Shown piece by piece: positions 17,701 to 26,992 of a stretch of 64,000 nucleotides of DNA. Each line of letters opens with the position of its first letter. Positions within the stretch are counted from its first letter, which is position 1. The DNA comes from JAVBSC01 sp031547305. GTDB lineage: Bacteria > Desulfobacterota > Desulfovibrionia > Desulfovibrionales > Desulfovibrionaceae. A model generated the notes under the pieces. That model ran no database searches. It saw only the letters and a program-made list of their open reading frames with translations, and was not told the DNA's origin. The stretch covers positions 6,770 to 70,769 of the forward strand of contig JAVBSC010000033.1 of NCBI GenBank assembly GCA_031547305.1, in the 5' to 3' direction. A program made the translations under genes and the position numbers.

Positions 17701-20700
17701 GGAAGACGGCGGTTTGCGCCTGGAAGGCCGCGCCTATATGAGCCGTGAAGATTGGACCCAGTACTGCCGGGCCCGTCTGGCGCCCGCGACCCACCCAACT
17801 CCGTCCGCCTCCACGCTGGTTCAGGATCCGGAACAGTTCGGAGCGCCGGTGGAGCGCGACTCCCTTTACGCCACCGCGGAACAGTATTTTCTGCATTACG
17901 GCCCGGCCTTCCGCACGGTGGAAAAGGCCTGGCTGCGCCAGGGAAAAGACGGTCCGGAAGTCCTGGCCAAATTCGGCGAAGCCGCGCCGGAATCCGCCAG
18001 CGGCATGCTTGTGCCGCCCACCCTGGTGGATGGGGCCTTCCACACCTTGTTCCTGCTCCTGCGCTCCCAGCAGGGCGGCGTACGCGGACAGGCTTTTCTG
18101 CCGGCGGCCTTTGGCCGGGTAATCCTGTATGAGCGTGGGACTCCGGTCTTCGCGCACGCCCGGCTGCGCCGGATCGGGCCGCGTTCCGTAGTGGCGGATT
18201 TCGATCTGCTGGATTCTTCCGGAAAACCTCTGCTCAGCCTCAGGCAATGCCGCTTCCGCAGGGCTTTCTGGCTGGAAGGCGAAATGCTCAGGCCTTCGGC
18301 CTATGTATTTAAAAACGTGCCCCTGCCCGGCCCGGATCCGGACCAGGCTTCGCCATTCCAAGGCAGCCTGGCCTCGCTCTGCCAGTCAGCGCACAAAGCC
18401 ATGGCGCTGAATCTGCCGGAAAACGGACAGCAGCACGAAATCCACCCGCGCCTGCTGCTGCGCTTCGCCGCGCTCACCCATGCCCACGAAACCATGCTCG
18501 CCCTGGCCAAAAAGGCGCCCACGCCTGGCCGGTTCACTTGTGATGAGCTTGTTGCGTCCGGCATTGTGGCCGCCCGGCACAAGAATTGGGTCCGCCAGAT
18601 GCTGCTGCGGCTTTCCCAAGCCGATCTGGCTCGCCAGGAGGACGATTGCTGGATTATTTCGCCTCCAAACGATCGTCCGTCGGCCGTGACCCTCTGGCGC
18701 ACGGTTATCGGCAACGCGCCCGGATGCCTGCCGGGAGCGGCCTTGCTTTCCCACGTCATGGAAAGAACCCCGGCCATTCTGGCCTGCGGCGAAGATTCGG
18801 AAAACCCCCTTACGGGGCGGGCTCTTTTTACGGAATATTTTTCCAGTTCCCCAGCCCTGCAACCGTTTACCAGGGGTCTGGCCGAATGCCTGCTGGCCGT
18901 GCTTAACTCCCGGCGAACCGGACAAACTGTTCGCGTGCTGCAGACGGCCGTGGATTCCCGCAGGCTGGCCGGACATTTGCTGCACTTTGTCGCTGGTACA
19001 AGCTGCCGCTACGATGTGGCGGAAAAAGACGCTTCGGAAGCCAAATCCCTGGATCTGGCCTTTGCTTCCACCCCGGAAGCACGCGCCCTGCATCTGGATC
19101 TGGGGCAGCCCCCCCAGGAGCTCGCCGGCGGGTACCATCTGATCCTGGCGGATTTCTCCCTGCACGGCCTGGACAACGCCCAGGCCGTACTGGCCAACTG
19201 CCACGCCCTGCTTGCCCCTGGCGGCATACTCTGCCTGCTGGAGCACCAGCCGGACACCTTCACGGATCTGACTTTCGGAGCGGATCCGGCCTGGTGGCTG
19301 AACGCTGATGACGCCGCGCCTGACTCGCGCTTTTACCCGCGTGAAGCCTGGCTGCGGGCTCTGGAACAAGCCGGGTTCGCCGAAACAATGGAAGCGAAAA
19401 ATCCGGAAGGCAACCTTACGCCGGCCTTCCTCCTGCTGGCCCGCAAAGCGGCCGGGGGGGAAGCCGTCCCTCCGGCCCCGCCGGAGCAGCGGACCTTCCC
19501 GGAAGAACCGGAAACCGGCTCAGTCTGGCTGCTGATCGCGCGGGAAAAAGACTCCCGATCCGGAGTACTGGCCAGGAATCTGGAGAAGGAGCTGAAAAGC
19601 AACGGTCGGGAAGTCCGTCTTATCTACGCCGGAGTCCCCCTTCACAGGGGCGGGCGGGATTTCGACCCGCTGTCAACGGCGCATTGGCGCGACCTTTTTG
19701 GCGCGGCCCCAAAAGATGAACAGTGGGAACTGGTGGATCTTCTGGGCTATGACTGCCGGGAAGCTCCGGAACCGGCTGAATTCGCCAGCCTGATGAACTA
19801 TGGCGCGAGCAGCGCGGCCGCCCTGGCCTCGGCCTGGGATTCCCACCGCTGCAAGGCCAGGCTCTGGCTGCTTTGCAGCGGGGCCCAGCCGGCCGGAACG
19901 GACGACCTTCCGTTGGCCCCGCACCAGGGAGCGCTCTGGGGATTCGGCCGCGTGCTCATGAACGAAATGCCGGCCTTGCGGACGACTTTGCTGGATATTC
20001 ACGGACCAACCCCGGACGCCGCGCGGATCATCCGTGAAATGCTCAACCCAACGGAGAACCGGGAAATCATCCTGGCCGGCGGACGGAGTTTCACACCGCG
20101 CCTGGTCCGGGCCGACAACGCGGAACCGCGGCGGGCTGGCGCGGGCAACAACGCCGCCCGCCTGACTTTCGACTCGCCCGGACGGCTCCAGAATCTTTAC
20201 TGGCAGCGCGCCGCCACGCCGACGCCCGAACCAGACCAGGTGCGCATAGCGGTGAAAGCGGTGGGGCTGAACTTCCGCGACGTGATGTGGAGCATGGGCC
20301 TGCTTCTTGACGAGGCCTTGGAAAACGGCTTCTCCGGGCCGGGCATGGGCATAGAGTGCTCCGGAATCATTGAAGCAGTGGGAGAAAACGTTGCCGGCCT
20401 GGAGGTGGGCGACGCCGTGCTGGCTTTCGCCCCGTCCTGCTTCAGCACCCACGTTGTCACCAGCGCCGCCGCGGTGCTGCGCAAGCCGAAAAACCTCACC
20501 TTCGCCGAAGCGGCCACCATACCCGTGGCCTTCATGACCGCCTGGTACAGCATAAAGCACCTGGCCGCAATGCAGCCTGGCGAGCGCATTCTCATTCACG
20601 GAGCGGCCGGCGGGGTGGGCCTGGCGGCCATTCAGACCGCGGCTCTGCTGGGGCTGGAAATTTACGCCACAGCCGGTTCTCCGGCCAAGCACGACTTTCT

Positions 20701-22390
20701 GCGCCAGTTGGGGGTAAAACACCTCTTCTCTTCCCGTTCTTTGGCCTTTGCCCAGCAGGTCATGGACGCCACAAACGGCCAGGGTGTGGACGTGGTGCTG
20801 AATTCTCTGGCCGGGGAAGCCATTCCGGCCGGCATTTCAGTGCTCAAGCCTTTCGGGCGCTTTCTGGAACTCGGCAAGCGTGACTTTTACGCTGACTCGC
20901 CCCTGCGCCTGCAGCCGTTCAGCAACAATATCTCCTTCTTCGGCATCGACGTGGACCAATTGCTCTGCTGGCGGCCGCAATTCACCATGCACCTGTTCCA
21001 GGAACTCATGGAGCAGTTCGCCAAGGGCCGTCTGCGCCCACTGCCGCACGCCTGCTACTCCAGAGTCCAGACCGTGGAAGCCTTCCAGACCATGCAGCAG
21101 TCCAGCCACATCGGCAAGCTTGTGGTGCTTATGGACGACAAGGAAAGCGACGTGCGGCCCCTGCCCAGGCCCAAGGCCAAGCTGCGGCTTCGCGCGGACG
21201 CGACTTATCTGGTCACCGGAGGCACGGACGGCTTCGGGCTGGCCACGGCTGACCGCCTGGCCCTGCGCGGCGCCCGGCATCTGGTTCTCCTGAGCCGGAG
21301 CGGGGTAAAAACCCAGCAGGCCGCCTCCAACATTGAATCCATGCGCGAAGCCGGGGTAAAAGTCACTGTGGCCAAGGCTAACGTGGCTGACGCCAAAGCC
21401 CTTAAAAACGCGTTAAAAGCAGCGCTTAAGGACGCCCCGCCTCTGGCCGGAATCGTCCATGCGGCGGCGGTATTGGACGACGGAGTCATAACCGGCCTTA
21501 CGCCGGAGCGCCTGGAGCGGGTTCTGGCGGCCAAGGCCCTTGGGGCCTGGAACCTGCACATGGCGACGCAAACCGCGCCCCTGGACTTTTTCGTGCTTTA
21601 TTCGTCCGTTTCCGCGGCCTTTGGCAATCCAGGCCAGGCCAATTACGTGGCGGCCAACTGCGTGCTGGAAAACCTGGCCGCCGCAAGGCGGCAAAAAGGC
21701 CTGCCGGCCACGGTCATCGGCTGGGGCCCTGTTGCGGATACCGGCATGCTTCAAGGCAACCTGAAGGTCCAGGCCATGCTCAAAAGCGTGCTGGGCGTGG
21801 GCAGCCTGACAGCCGGCGAAGCCCTGGACTGGCTTGAGCAGTGCCTGGTGTACAAGCTTGACGCCAGTCACTACTTCGGCATGGACTGGCAGAAGCAATC
21901 CCCCCTGGCGTCCCTTTCCTCCTCCCGCTTCGAGCTGCTGCTGCACAACCGGGGCAAAAAAGCCGGCGCGGATCTGCCGCCCCTGGAGTTGATCCGCTCC
22001 CGCCCGCCGGAAGAAGCTTTAAGTCTGCTCACGGAAATACTGCGCGCCGAAATAGCCGATATTCTCTGCCTGCCGGCGGAGCGTCTGGCCGTGGACGCCT
22101 CCATTGCCGCGGAAGGCATGGATTCGCTTATGGCCATGGAACTCGGCATGGCCATTGATCAGAAATTTTCTTTGGACGGATACACCATACCGTTGTCGGA
22201 CAAGACCACCACAATGGAACTGGCGAAAGCTCTTTACCCCGTAATCATGAGCCACGGCGGAGCCGGAGAGGAAAGCGAGGCCAGCGCTTCATCGCGGGCC
22301 ATAGAAGCCATGTCCAGGCAGCATGCCGTGCGGTTGCCGGACGATGTTAAAAAGGAACTTGAGTCAATCATTACAAGGGGGACACCTTGA
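14723..22390 (+). CDS. Highly reducing type I polyketide / fatty-acid synthase, RkpA-like
   Basis: 2555 residues. In order: ketosynthase about 10-440 (VDTACSSS, EAHGTGT, NIGHLEPASG); acyltransferase 540-840 (GHSVGEVAAAW); dehydratase 900-1190 (His in ADHKAGEGIPFP, Asp in LVDGAFHT); a methyltransferase-like region 1220-1570 whose SAM loop is lost (VRVLQTAVDS where a Gly-rich motif is expected); pseudo-ketoreductase 1590-1790; enoylreductase 1810-2135 (HGAAGGVGLAA); ketoreductase 2160-2390 (TGGTDGFG, NYVAAN); one ACP 2430-2505 (EGMDSL). No thioesterase is present, so another enzyme must release the chain. It should iterate to a fully reduced acyl chain. It overlaps the next gene by TTGA. The Shine-Dalgarno is weak. 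Confidence 0.93.
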   Translation: MADTNKADRCNQLEPLAIVGAACRFPGNVTDLASFWRLLANGEDAITELPPERCSLERFFSNAADMPGHAYTRAAGVIYFIKSFDPGFFGFSRKEAMDMEPQQRLILETAWEAIEAAGLRASALRGSRAGVFVGASNMDYTARGAADTGGLGPYSMTGSSLSIIANRVSYTFDLHGPSLVVDTACSSSMVALHSACEALRRGEIPLALVGGVNVLLSPLPFIGFSKAHMLSPDGRCKVFDASGNGYVRSEGAGMIVIKPLRQAKKDKDNILALIAGTGVNSDGRTTGLALPNQKAQAALLREIYERFELDKGKLAYVEAHGTGTAAGDPLEAGAVGEVLGKPLRETRSLHIGSVKSNIGHLEPASGMAGIIKALLVLQNGQIPPNLHFNTPNPAIDFAGLNLTVPTKLTPLPQCGKDALVSVNSFGFGGTNAHVVLQKAPAAHIAAKTASESIPPLFLSARSEKSLRGQALDLAEHLKGADAATCRDAAATLACCRDHLRFRAIVADVKAETLSGRLHKLGSLGEDGAKNPPVLEGVGENCRGAFVFSGNGGQWSGMGAALLKSNRDFAQAIREVDGCLTPLRQRPLLAIMENPEQYPTAHAYTEDSQPLLFALQVGLVRALAAKGITPDAVFGHSVGEVAAAWACGALSLKDACTVIHFRSLLQARLRGVGGMAVANISRKEAEKLLEPYEGRVEIAAVNTAQSLTLSGETEPLAQCVQAWKKRRISAKMLDLPYPFHTRLLDYLQGELLEALKGIKPQKPAVPYFSTVDSIGEKPFLPDAAYWWRNLRKPVQFYPAANKALEQDCRIFLEIGPHRVLHGYLQEIVKQSGVSASVLSTLHRNGNDAERFETAWKEAWQRGWTLNTKAFVRAPFKRRVLPPYAWNREHLWTPDSPECREFLGTPRLHPLLGWRLPLAAPAFENVFSLPDYPWLADHKAGEGIPFPAAGFLEMMLAAGGALHPDEQVELERVAIFRPMRLSVASAQSVRLLADQEDGGLRLEGRAYMSREDWTQYCRARLAPATHPTPSASTLVQDPEQFGAPVERDSLYATAEQYFLHYGPAFRTVEKAWLRQGKDGPEVLAKFGEAAPESASGMLVPPTLVDGAFHTLFLLLRSQQGGVRGQAFLPAAFGRVILYERGTPVFAHARLRRIGPRSVVADFDLLDSSGKPLLSLRQCRFRRAFWLEGEMLRPSAYVFKNVPLPGPDPDQASPFQGSLASLCQSAHKAMALNLPENGQQHEIHPRLLLRFAALTHAHETMLALAKKAPTPGRFTCDELVASGIVAARHKNWVRQMLLRLSQADLARQEDDCWIISPPNDRPSAVTLWRTVIGNAPGCLPGAALLSHVMERTPAILACGEDSENPLTGRALFTEYFSSSPALQPFTRGLAECLLAVLNSRRTGQTVRVLQTAVDSRRLAGHLLHFVAGTSCRYDVAEKDASEAKSLDLAFASTPEARALHLDLGQPPQELAGGYHLILADFSLHGLDNAQAVLANCHALLAPGGILCLLEHQPDTFTDLTFGADPAWWLNADDAAPDSRFYPREAWLRALEQAGFAETMEAKNPEGNLTPAFLLLARKAAGGEAVPPAPPEQRTFPEEPETGSVWLLIAREKDSRSGVLARNLEKELKSNGREVRLIYAGVPLHRGGRDFDPLSTAHWRDLFGAAPKDEQWELVDLLGYDCREAPEPAEFASLMNYGASSAAALASAWDSHRCKARLWLLCSGAQPAGTDDLPLAPHQGALWGFGRVLMNEMPALRTTLLDIHGPTPDAARIIREMLNPTENREIILAGGRSFTPRLVRADNAEPRRAGAGNNAARLTFDSPGRLQNLYWQRAATPTPEPDQVRIAVKAVGLNFRDVMWSMGLLLDEALENGFSGPGMGIECSGIIEAVGENVAGLEVGDAVLAFAPSCFSTHVVTSAAAVLRKPKNLTFAEAATIPVAFMTAWYSIKHLAAMQPGERILIHGAAGGVGLAAIQTAALLGLEIYATAGSPAKHDFLRQLGVKHLFSSRSLAFAQQVMDATNGQGVDVVLNSLAGEAIPAGISVLKPFGRFLELGKRDFYADSPLRLQPFSNNISFFGIDVDQLLCWRPQFTMHLFQELMEQFAKGRLRPLPHACYSRVQTVEAFQTMQQSSHIGKLVVLMDDKESDVRPLPRPKAKLRLRADATYLVTGGTDGFGLATADRLALRGARHLVLLSRSGVKTQQAASNIESMREAGVKVTVAKANVADAKALKNALKAALKDAPPLAGIVHAAAVLDDGVITGLTPERLERVLAAKALGAWNLHMATQTAPLDFFVLYSSVSAAFGNPGQANYVAANCVLENLAAARRQKGLPATVIGWGPVADTGMLQGNLKVQAMLKSVLGVGSLTAGEALDWLEQCLVYKLDASHYFGMDWQKQSPLASLSSSRFELLLHNRGKKAGADLPPLELIRSRPPEEALSLLTEILRAEIADILCLPAERLAVDASIAAEGMDSLMAMELGMAIDQKFSLDGYTIPLSDKTTTMELAKALYPVIMSHGGAGEESEASASSRAIEAMSRQHAVRLPDDVKKELESIITRGTP

Positions 22391-23769
22391 GCGCGCTTAA
22401 TGATTCTTTTTTCGGGCTCCCCCCGGACGCCCAGGCCAAGCTCCGCAATCTGATGCCGGAAGAAGCCGCGCCCGGGGGGGACAGCGGCTCCACGATTTCT
22501 TCCCGGCCGGCCATTCCAGAGCATCTTGCCCTGTTCAGCGAAATGCCCGCCTACAAGCAGCTGCAGGTGCACAACGCCGTGGCCATGAAAATGGGGATTT
22601 ACAATCCCTTTTTCGCCTGCCACGATGGCATGGCCAAAAGCAGCACCGTTATTGACGGGGAGGAGTTCCTTAATTTCTCCACCTATGACTACCTGGGGCT
22701 GAACGGCCATCCGGCGGTGAACAAGGCCGCCATGGAAGCTGTGGAGAAATTCGGCACGTCGGCCGGCGCAAGCCGCCTGGTTTCCGGCGAACGTCCGCCG
22801 CACCGCGAACTGGAAAGAAACCTGGCCGCCATATATAGTGCGGAATCCGCCCTGGTCTTTGTGAGCGGGCATGCCACCAACGTCTCCACCCTGGCCACTC
22901 TGCTCACGCCAAAAGATGCCGTGTACCACGACTCCCTGGCCCACAACTCCATCGTCCAGGGAGCCATGCTCTCCGGAGCGCACCGCTATTCTTACGCGCA
23001 CAACGACTGCGCCGCCCTGGAACGGATGCTCGTTCAGACCAGAATGCGGCATCAACGGGCGATCATCGTGACCGAGGGTCTGTTCAGCATGGACGGCAGC
23101 ATTGCCAGGTTGCCCCGCCTGATTGAACTGAAGAAGGAATTCAAAGCTTTCCTGATGCTGGACGAAGCCCATTCCCTGGGCGTGCTCGGAGCCACCGGCA
23201 AAGGCTGCGCCGAGCACTTCGGCCTGCCCGCGGCCGAAGTGGACATCTGGATGGGCACACTATCCAAGACCATGTGCGGCTGCGGCGGCTTTATCGCCGG
23301 CCGGGAAGCCCTGATCGAGCTTTTGCGCTTCAGGGCGCCGGGTTTTGTTTACAGCGTGGGCATGCCGCCACCGATAGCCGCCGCCTGCAACGCCGCGCTT
23401 ACGATCATGCTGGCCGAGCCGGAACGGGTGAAGCGCCTGGCTGAACGCAGCGCTTTTTTTCTGCGCGAAGCCAAGCTGCGCGGCCTGGACACCGGCTATG
23501 CCGAAGGCTACGGCATAGTGCCGGTTCTCGTAGGCAGCTCCCTGGTGGCCGGGCTGCTGGGCAGCGCCATGTTCAAACGCAAAATAAACGTACTCCCAAT
23601 CATCTACCCGGTTGTGGAAGAAGGCGCGGCCCGCCTGCGCTTTTTCCTCTCCTCGGCGCAGGAAGAAAAAAACATTCTAACGGCCCTGGACATAGTGGCC
23701 GAGGAACTGCGCGAAGCCCGCAAAAAAGCCGGCGTTGTGCTGGAAACCGACAAGGAACAGCAGGCATGA
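22387..23769 (+). CDS. PLP-dependent alpha-oxoamine synthase, RkpG-like
   Basis: 460 residues. Fold type I PLP enzyme of the AONS/KBL/serine palmitoyltransferase family: NFSTYDYLGLNGHP, LDEAHSLGVLG and the PLP lysine in GTLSKTMCGCGG. An N-terminal extension of about 85 residues may dock to the synthase. The TTG start overlaps the PKS stop (TTGA) with AAGGGGG upstream, so the two proteins are made in step. The family joins an acyl thioester to an amino acid with loss of CO2, giving a 3-keto amine. Here it probably off-loads the PKS chain. Which amino acid is used cannot be read from the sequence. Confidence 0.9.
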   Translation: MSALNDSFFGLPPDAQAKLRNLMPEEAAPGGDSGSTISSRPAIPEHLALFSEMPAYKQLQVHNAVAMKMGIYNPFFACHDGMAKSSTVIDGEEFLNFSTYDYLGLNGHPAVNKAAMEAVEKFGTSAGASRLVSGERPPHRELERNLAAIYSAESALVFVSGHATNVSTLATLLTPKDAVYHDSLAHNSIVQGAMLSGAHRYSYAHNDCAALERMLVQTRMRHQRAIIVTEGLFSMDGSIARLPRLIELKKEFKAFLMLDEAHSLGVLGATGKGCAEHFGLPAAEVDIWMGTLSKTMCGCGGFIAGREALIELLRFRAPGFVYSVGMPPPIAAACNAALTIMLAEPERVKRLAERSAFFLREAKLRGLDTGYAEGYGIVPVLVGSSLVAGLLGSAMFKRKINVLPIIYPVVEEGAARLRFFLSSAQEEKNILTALDIVAEELREARKKAGVVLETDKEQQA

Positions 23770-24386
23770 CCATCCATGAACGCTCTCCTATGGCTGATGA
23801 AGCGGAAGTCGTCGCTTCCATAATAGACTCCACCAGTAAGGGCGTGGCATCGTACCTGCTGGAAGACCTGGTCAGCGGCTTCAGCCCGCAGGCACTGCTG
23901 GCCGCGGCCATGCTTCAGGGCGACGGAGCGTACAGTCTGGACAACATCCTTTTGCTTGAACAAGACAACCAGATTGCGGGTTTGCTTTTTTCCTACCCGG
24001 CCACGCTGCATAAAGTGATGCCCCTGATGCGCTCCTTTGTGCCGGCGAGCAGAATCGAAGCCGTGCTGCCTATTCTGGAGCGGGCCGTGCCGGACAGCTT
24101 GTACATCAACACCATCTGGGTGGCCGAGAACATGCGCGGCCAGAAAACAACATCCACGCATGGCCAGAAAATGTCCGACCTGCTGATGCAAAAAGCGACG
24201 GCCCGCGCTAAAAGCCTGGGGCTGTCCAGGGTCAGCCTGTTCTGCTGGAACGACAACCATCGGGCTTTGTCATTTTACACCCGCCACGGCTTCAGCATTG
24301 CGGAGCATTTTCCGCCCGAGGCGCTCCGCCTGCACGGCTGCGTGGAAGGCGGCTCCCTGCTGTGCAAAACCCTGGCCCTGGAGTGA
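23766..24386 (+). CDS. GNAT-family N-acyltransferase
   Basis: 206 residues. The C-terminal half shows the GNAT pattern YINTIWVAENMRG followed by a CoA-loop region and LSRVSLFCWNDNHRALSFYTRHGF. The pyrophosphate loop is unusual (STHGQKM rather than QxxGxG). ATG 23766 overlaps the oxoamine synthase stop. From its place it may acylate the amine made by the preceding enzyme. rkpA-G-H-I clusters as I recall them do not include this gene, so it may be a local addition. Confidence 0.8.
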   Translation: MTIHERSPMADEAEVVASIIDSTSKGVASYLLEDLVSGFSPQALLAAAMLQGDGAYSLDNILLLEQDNQIAGLLFSYPATLHKVMPLMRSFVPASRIEAVLPILERAVPDSLYINTIWVAENMRGQKTTSTHGQKMSDLLMQKATARAKSLGLSRVSLFCWNDNHRALSFYTRHGFSIAEHFPPEALRLHGCVEGGSLLCKTLALE

Positions 24387-24388
24387 GT

Positions 24389-25216
24389 GTGCCGGAAGCG
24401 TCCCCGCCTTTTCCGCGCCACGTTTTAATCACCGGAGCCGGCGGCGGGCTGGGGGTTGCTCTGGCCTCCCTTTACGCGGCCAAAGGACGTACCATGTCCT
24501 TGTGGGGCCGGGACACGGCCCGCCTGGAACGGGCGGAACAAGCCTGCCTGCGCCGGGAAAGCTCCGTCATCATCACCAGCCACGATTTGCGCGACCGGGA
24601 AAACATGCGCCTGCGCCTCCTGGAGCTTGACGAGCGCCTGCCGGTGGATCTGGCCTTTCTAAACGCCGGAGTGTCTTCCGGCATTTTGCCGGACGGCCGC
24701 ATGGAGTCTCCGGAGGATGCCCTGCGGGTTATGGAAGTCAATGCCGCGTCCTCCATCTACGCGGCCGCGATTCTGCTGGAACGGATGCGCGCCCGCGGCG
24801 GGGGCCGCGTGATTCTGACCAGTTCCCTGGCCGCGCTCTCCCCCTTGCCGTCATCCCCGGCTTACTGCGCCTCCAAGGCCGCTCTGCTCAGCTACGGCCG
24901 CGCCATGAACATGGCCCTGGCCGGCACTGGCGTCCGGATCTGCGTGATCTGCCCGGGCTATGTTGATACCCCCATGAGCCGAAGGCTGGCCGGAGCGAAG
25001 CCCTGGGTCTGGAGCGCGGAAAAAACCGCCGCCCACATCCGCAAGCGCTTGGAATCCGGCAAGGACGTAATAGCCTTTCCATGGCTGCTTGCTCTGGGCA
25101 CGCGCGGCCTGAACCTGCTTCCCACTCCCCTGGCCGCCTTTTTCGCCAGGCGCTTTTCCTTTACCGTGCGGCCGGACGCCGAATCGCCGGATTCCAGCCA
25201 GGGGGACGGGCCTTGA
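24389..25216 (+). CDS. Short-chain dehydrogenase/reductase, RkpH-like
   Basis: 275 residues. Rossmann motif TGAGGGLG near the N-terminus, NAGV, the catalytic Ser in ILTSS and YCASK. Its likely job, by analogy with 3-ketosphinganine reductase, is to reduce the 3-keto group left by the oxoamine synthase to an alcohol. GTG 24389 is chosen because CTGGAG precedes it; GTG 24383, which overlaps the upstream stop, is equally possible. The 3' end overlaps the next gene by TTGA. Confidence 0.88.
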   Translation: MPEASPPFPRHVLITGAGGGLGVALASLYAAKGRTMSLWGRDTARLERAEQACLRRESSVIITSHDLRDRENMRLRLLELDERLPVDLAFLNAGVSSGILPDGRMESPEDALRVMEVNAASSIYAAAILLERMRARGGGRVILTSSLAALSPLPSSPAYCASKAALLSYGRAMNMALAGTGVRICVICPGYVDTPMSRRLAGAKPWVWSAEKTAAHIRKRLESGKDVIAFPWLLALGTRGLNLLPTPLAAFFARRFSFTVRPDAESPDSSQGDGP

Positions 25217-26673
25217 TTGATTCAGCCGCGCCGCTCCTTTGTCCGGCTATTTCCGGTCTGGCCTTCGCCTTCGCCCAACGCCGCGCCGTGCGCCGGACGG
25301 TCAATCCGAAAGCGTTGCCCGCCTCGTCCGGAAAAAGCATTCCCCTGGGCAGCGATATTTTTGCGGCGCTCACCGGGCTGTATTTATTCTGCCTGTTCTT
25401 TACGCTGGTCGGCCGCCCCGCGGCTTCAGTTTTTCTGGCCCTGAGCGTGCTCCTGCTGTTGCTGTTCGTCAATCAGGCCAAGGAAAAAGTGCTCCATGAA
25501 CCCCTGGTGCTGGCGGATGCCTGCCTGCTGGGCCAGGTCTTTCGTTTTCCGCACCTGTATTTTCCCTTTCTGCCAACCCGTTTAATTATCGCTGTGGCCA
25601 TATCGTCTTGTGTTTTGCTTGCCCTTTTATTATGCTTTGAGAATTCCTTCGGATATGCCGCGCGGGCGGCGCTCTTGCCCACAGCGTTACTGCCGCCGGC
25701 GTTATTTTACGCGATGAACCGCGGGTGGATGGCCTGGCTTGCGGATTGGCTGCTCCGGCTTTTTCCGCTCAGTTGCGACGCGACTGTTGACGCCGGCCGC
25801 CTGGGACCATTGAGCGCCGCTCTGCTGCATCCGGTGCTGGCCGGCCGGATGCGGAGGCAAAAACCGGATTTTCTGAGCCGGTGCGGCCGTGCTGCCATGG
25901 ACAGCCGCTGGCCCATTGATTTGAGCGCCGCGCTCAGCGCGCCTGAACGGCCGCATGCGCTGCTGGTCCAGGCGGAATCGTTCTGTGACGTACGGGAACA
26001 GCTCCCTGAGGAATCACGCGCGGCCCTGCGGGAATTGCTGCCCAACTGGGAGCGCCTGAAGGCCCTTGGCCGGGCTTTTGAACCGCCAGCCGAAGCCTAC
26101 GGCGCCTATACCATGCGCCGGGAGTTCCAGGTGCTCACCGGACTTGGCGCGGAGGCACTCGGCCCCTGGGGCCTGAATCCCTATCTGCTGGCGGCACGGC
26201 AGCCTCTGTGGTCCCTGGCCAGGCAGTTCCGGGCCAAAGGCTACGCCGCCTGGTGCGTACACCCCTACTCCAAAGATTTTTTCCGGCGCGACCTGGTCAT
26301 GCCCAACCTGGGCTTTGAACGCTTCGTCGGATTGGAAGAATTGGGACATCTGCCGAAGTTCGGCCCCTACGTGAGCGATTTAGCCTTAGCCGACTGGGTG
26401 CTGGAAGAACTGAAAAAGAGCGGTAATCCGGTCTTCTGCTTCATCATCACCATGGAAGCCCACGGGCCTTGGTTGCCTGGCAGGCTTACTGAAGAACGGA
26501 TTGCGGAGACGTTGCGGGGCGCGGACGTGGAACGGGAAAACGTGGCCTTAAGGCAGTACCTGTGCCACCTGAAACGCATGGACGATATGTTTGGGATGCT
26601 GGATGGCGGGGACGGCCGGATGGTCTGGGCGTATGGGGATCATAGGCCGGGGGTGCCTGGAATCAGTCTCTGA
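25213..26673 (+). CDS. Membrane LtaS/sulfatase-like protein, RkpI-like, probably shortened
   Basis: 486 residues from TTG 25213, which overlaps the previous stop. About four N-terminal membrane helices precede an extracytoplasmic alkaline-phosphatase-fold domain: LLVQAESFCDV, YTMRREFQVLTG (candidate nucleophile Thr), CFIITMEAHGPW and WAYGDHRPG (metal Asp and His). LtaS-type enzymes transfer a phospho-headgroup; here a lipid or sugar substituent is likely. Only eight residues follow the GDH motif's proline, shorter than I expect for the family, and the stop coincides with the start of a composition change, so the C-terminus may be lost. Confidence 0.8.
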   Translation: MIDSAAPLLCPAISGLAFAFAQRRAVRRTVNPKALPASSGKSIPLGSDIFAALTGLYLFCLFFTLVGRPAASVFLALSVLLLLLFVNQAKEKVLHEPLVLADACLLGQVFRFPHLYFPFLPTRLIIAVAISSCVLLALLLCFENSFGYAARAALLPTALLPPALFYAMNRGWMAWLADWLLRLFPLSCDATVDAGRLGPLSAALLHPVLAGRMRRQKPDFLSRCGRAAMDSRWPIDLSAALSAPERPHALLVQAESFCDVREQLPEESRAALRELLPNWERLKALGRAFEPPAEAYGAYTMRREFQVLTGLGAEALGPWGLNPYLLAARQPLWSLARQFRAKGYAAWCVHPYSKDFFRRDLVMPNLGFERFVGLEELGHLPKFGPYVSDLALADWVLEELKKSGNPVFCFIITMEAHGPWLPGRLTEERIAETLRGADVERENVALRQYLCHLKRMDDMFGMLDGGDGRMVWAYGDHRPGVPGISL

Positions 26674-26992
26674 TGAACCCCCGGGCCGATATCCATTGCG
26701 CTCGAAATTGCGGATACAATAAAAAAAACAGCTTCGCCGGAACAGCGTAAGTTGCCCCCTGGCGCGCTCATGCGAAAGTATGGAGCCTGAATTATCAAAC
26801 CTGGCCCATATCTTCAAAGCCATGTGGGGTGTGGCCTCCAGTAGCGAAGCTGCTTACGGCATATCTGTAAATTTTCATATGCTTTTTAGCCACCGGCAAT
26901 CAGATTCTGTTATAATCATTTTGCCCGGAGTACGATTCCCAGTAAGCGACTATATCTAATGTAAACAACATTACAATAATTGAGAGAATCTT

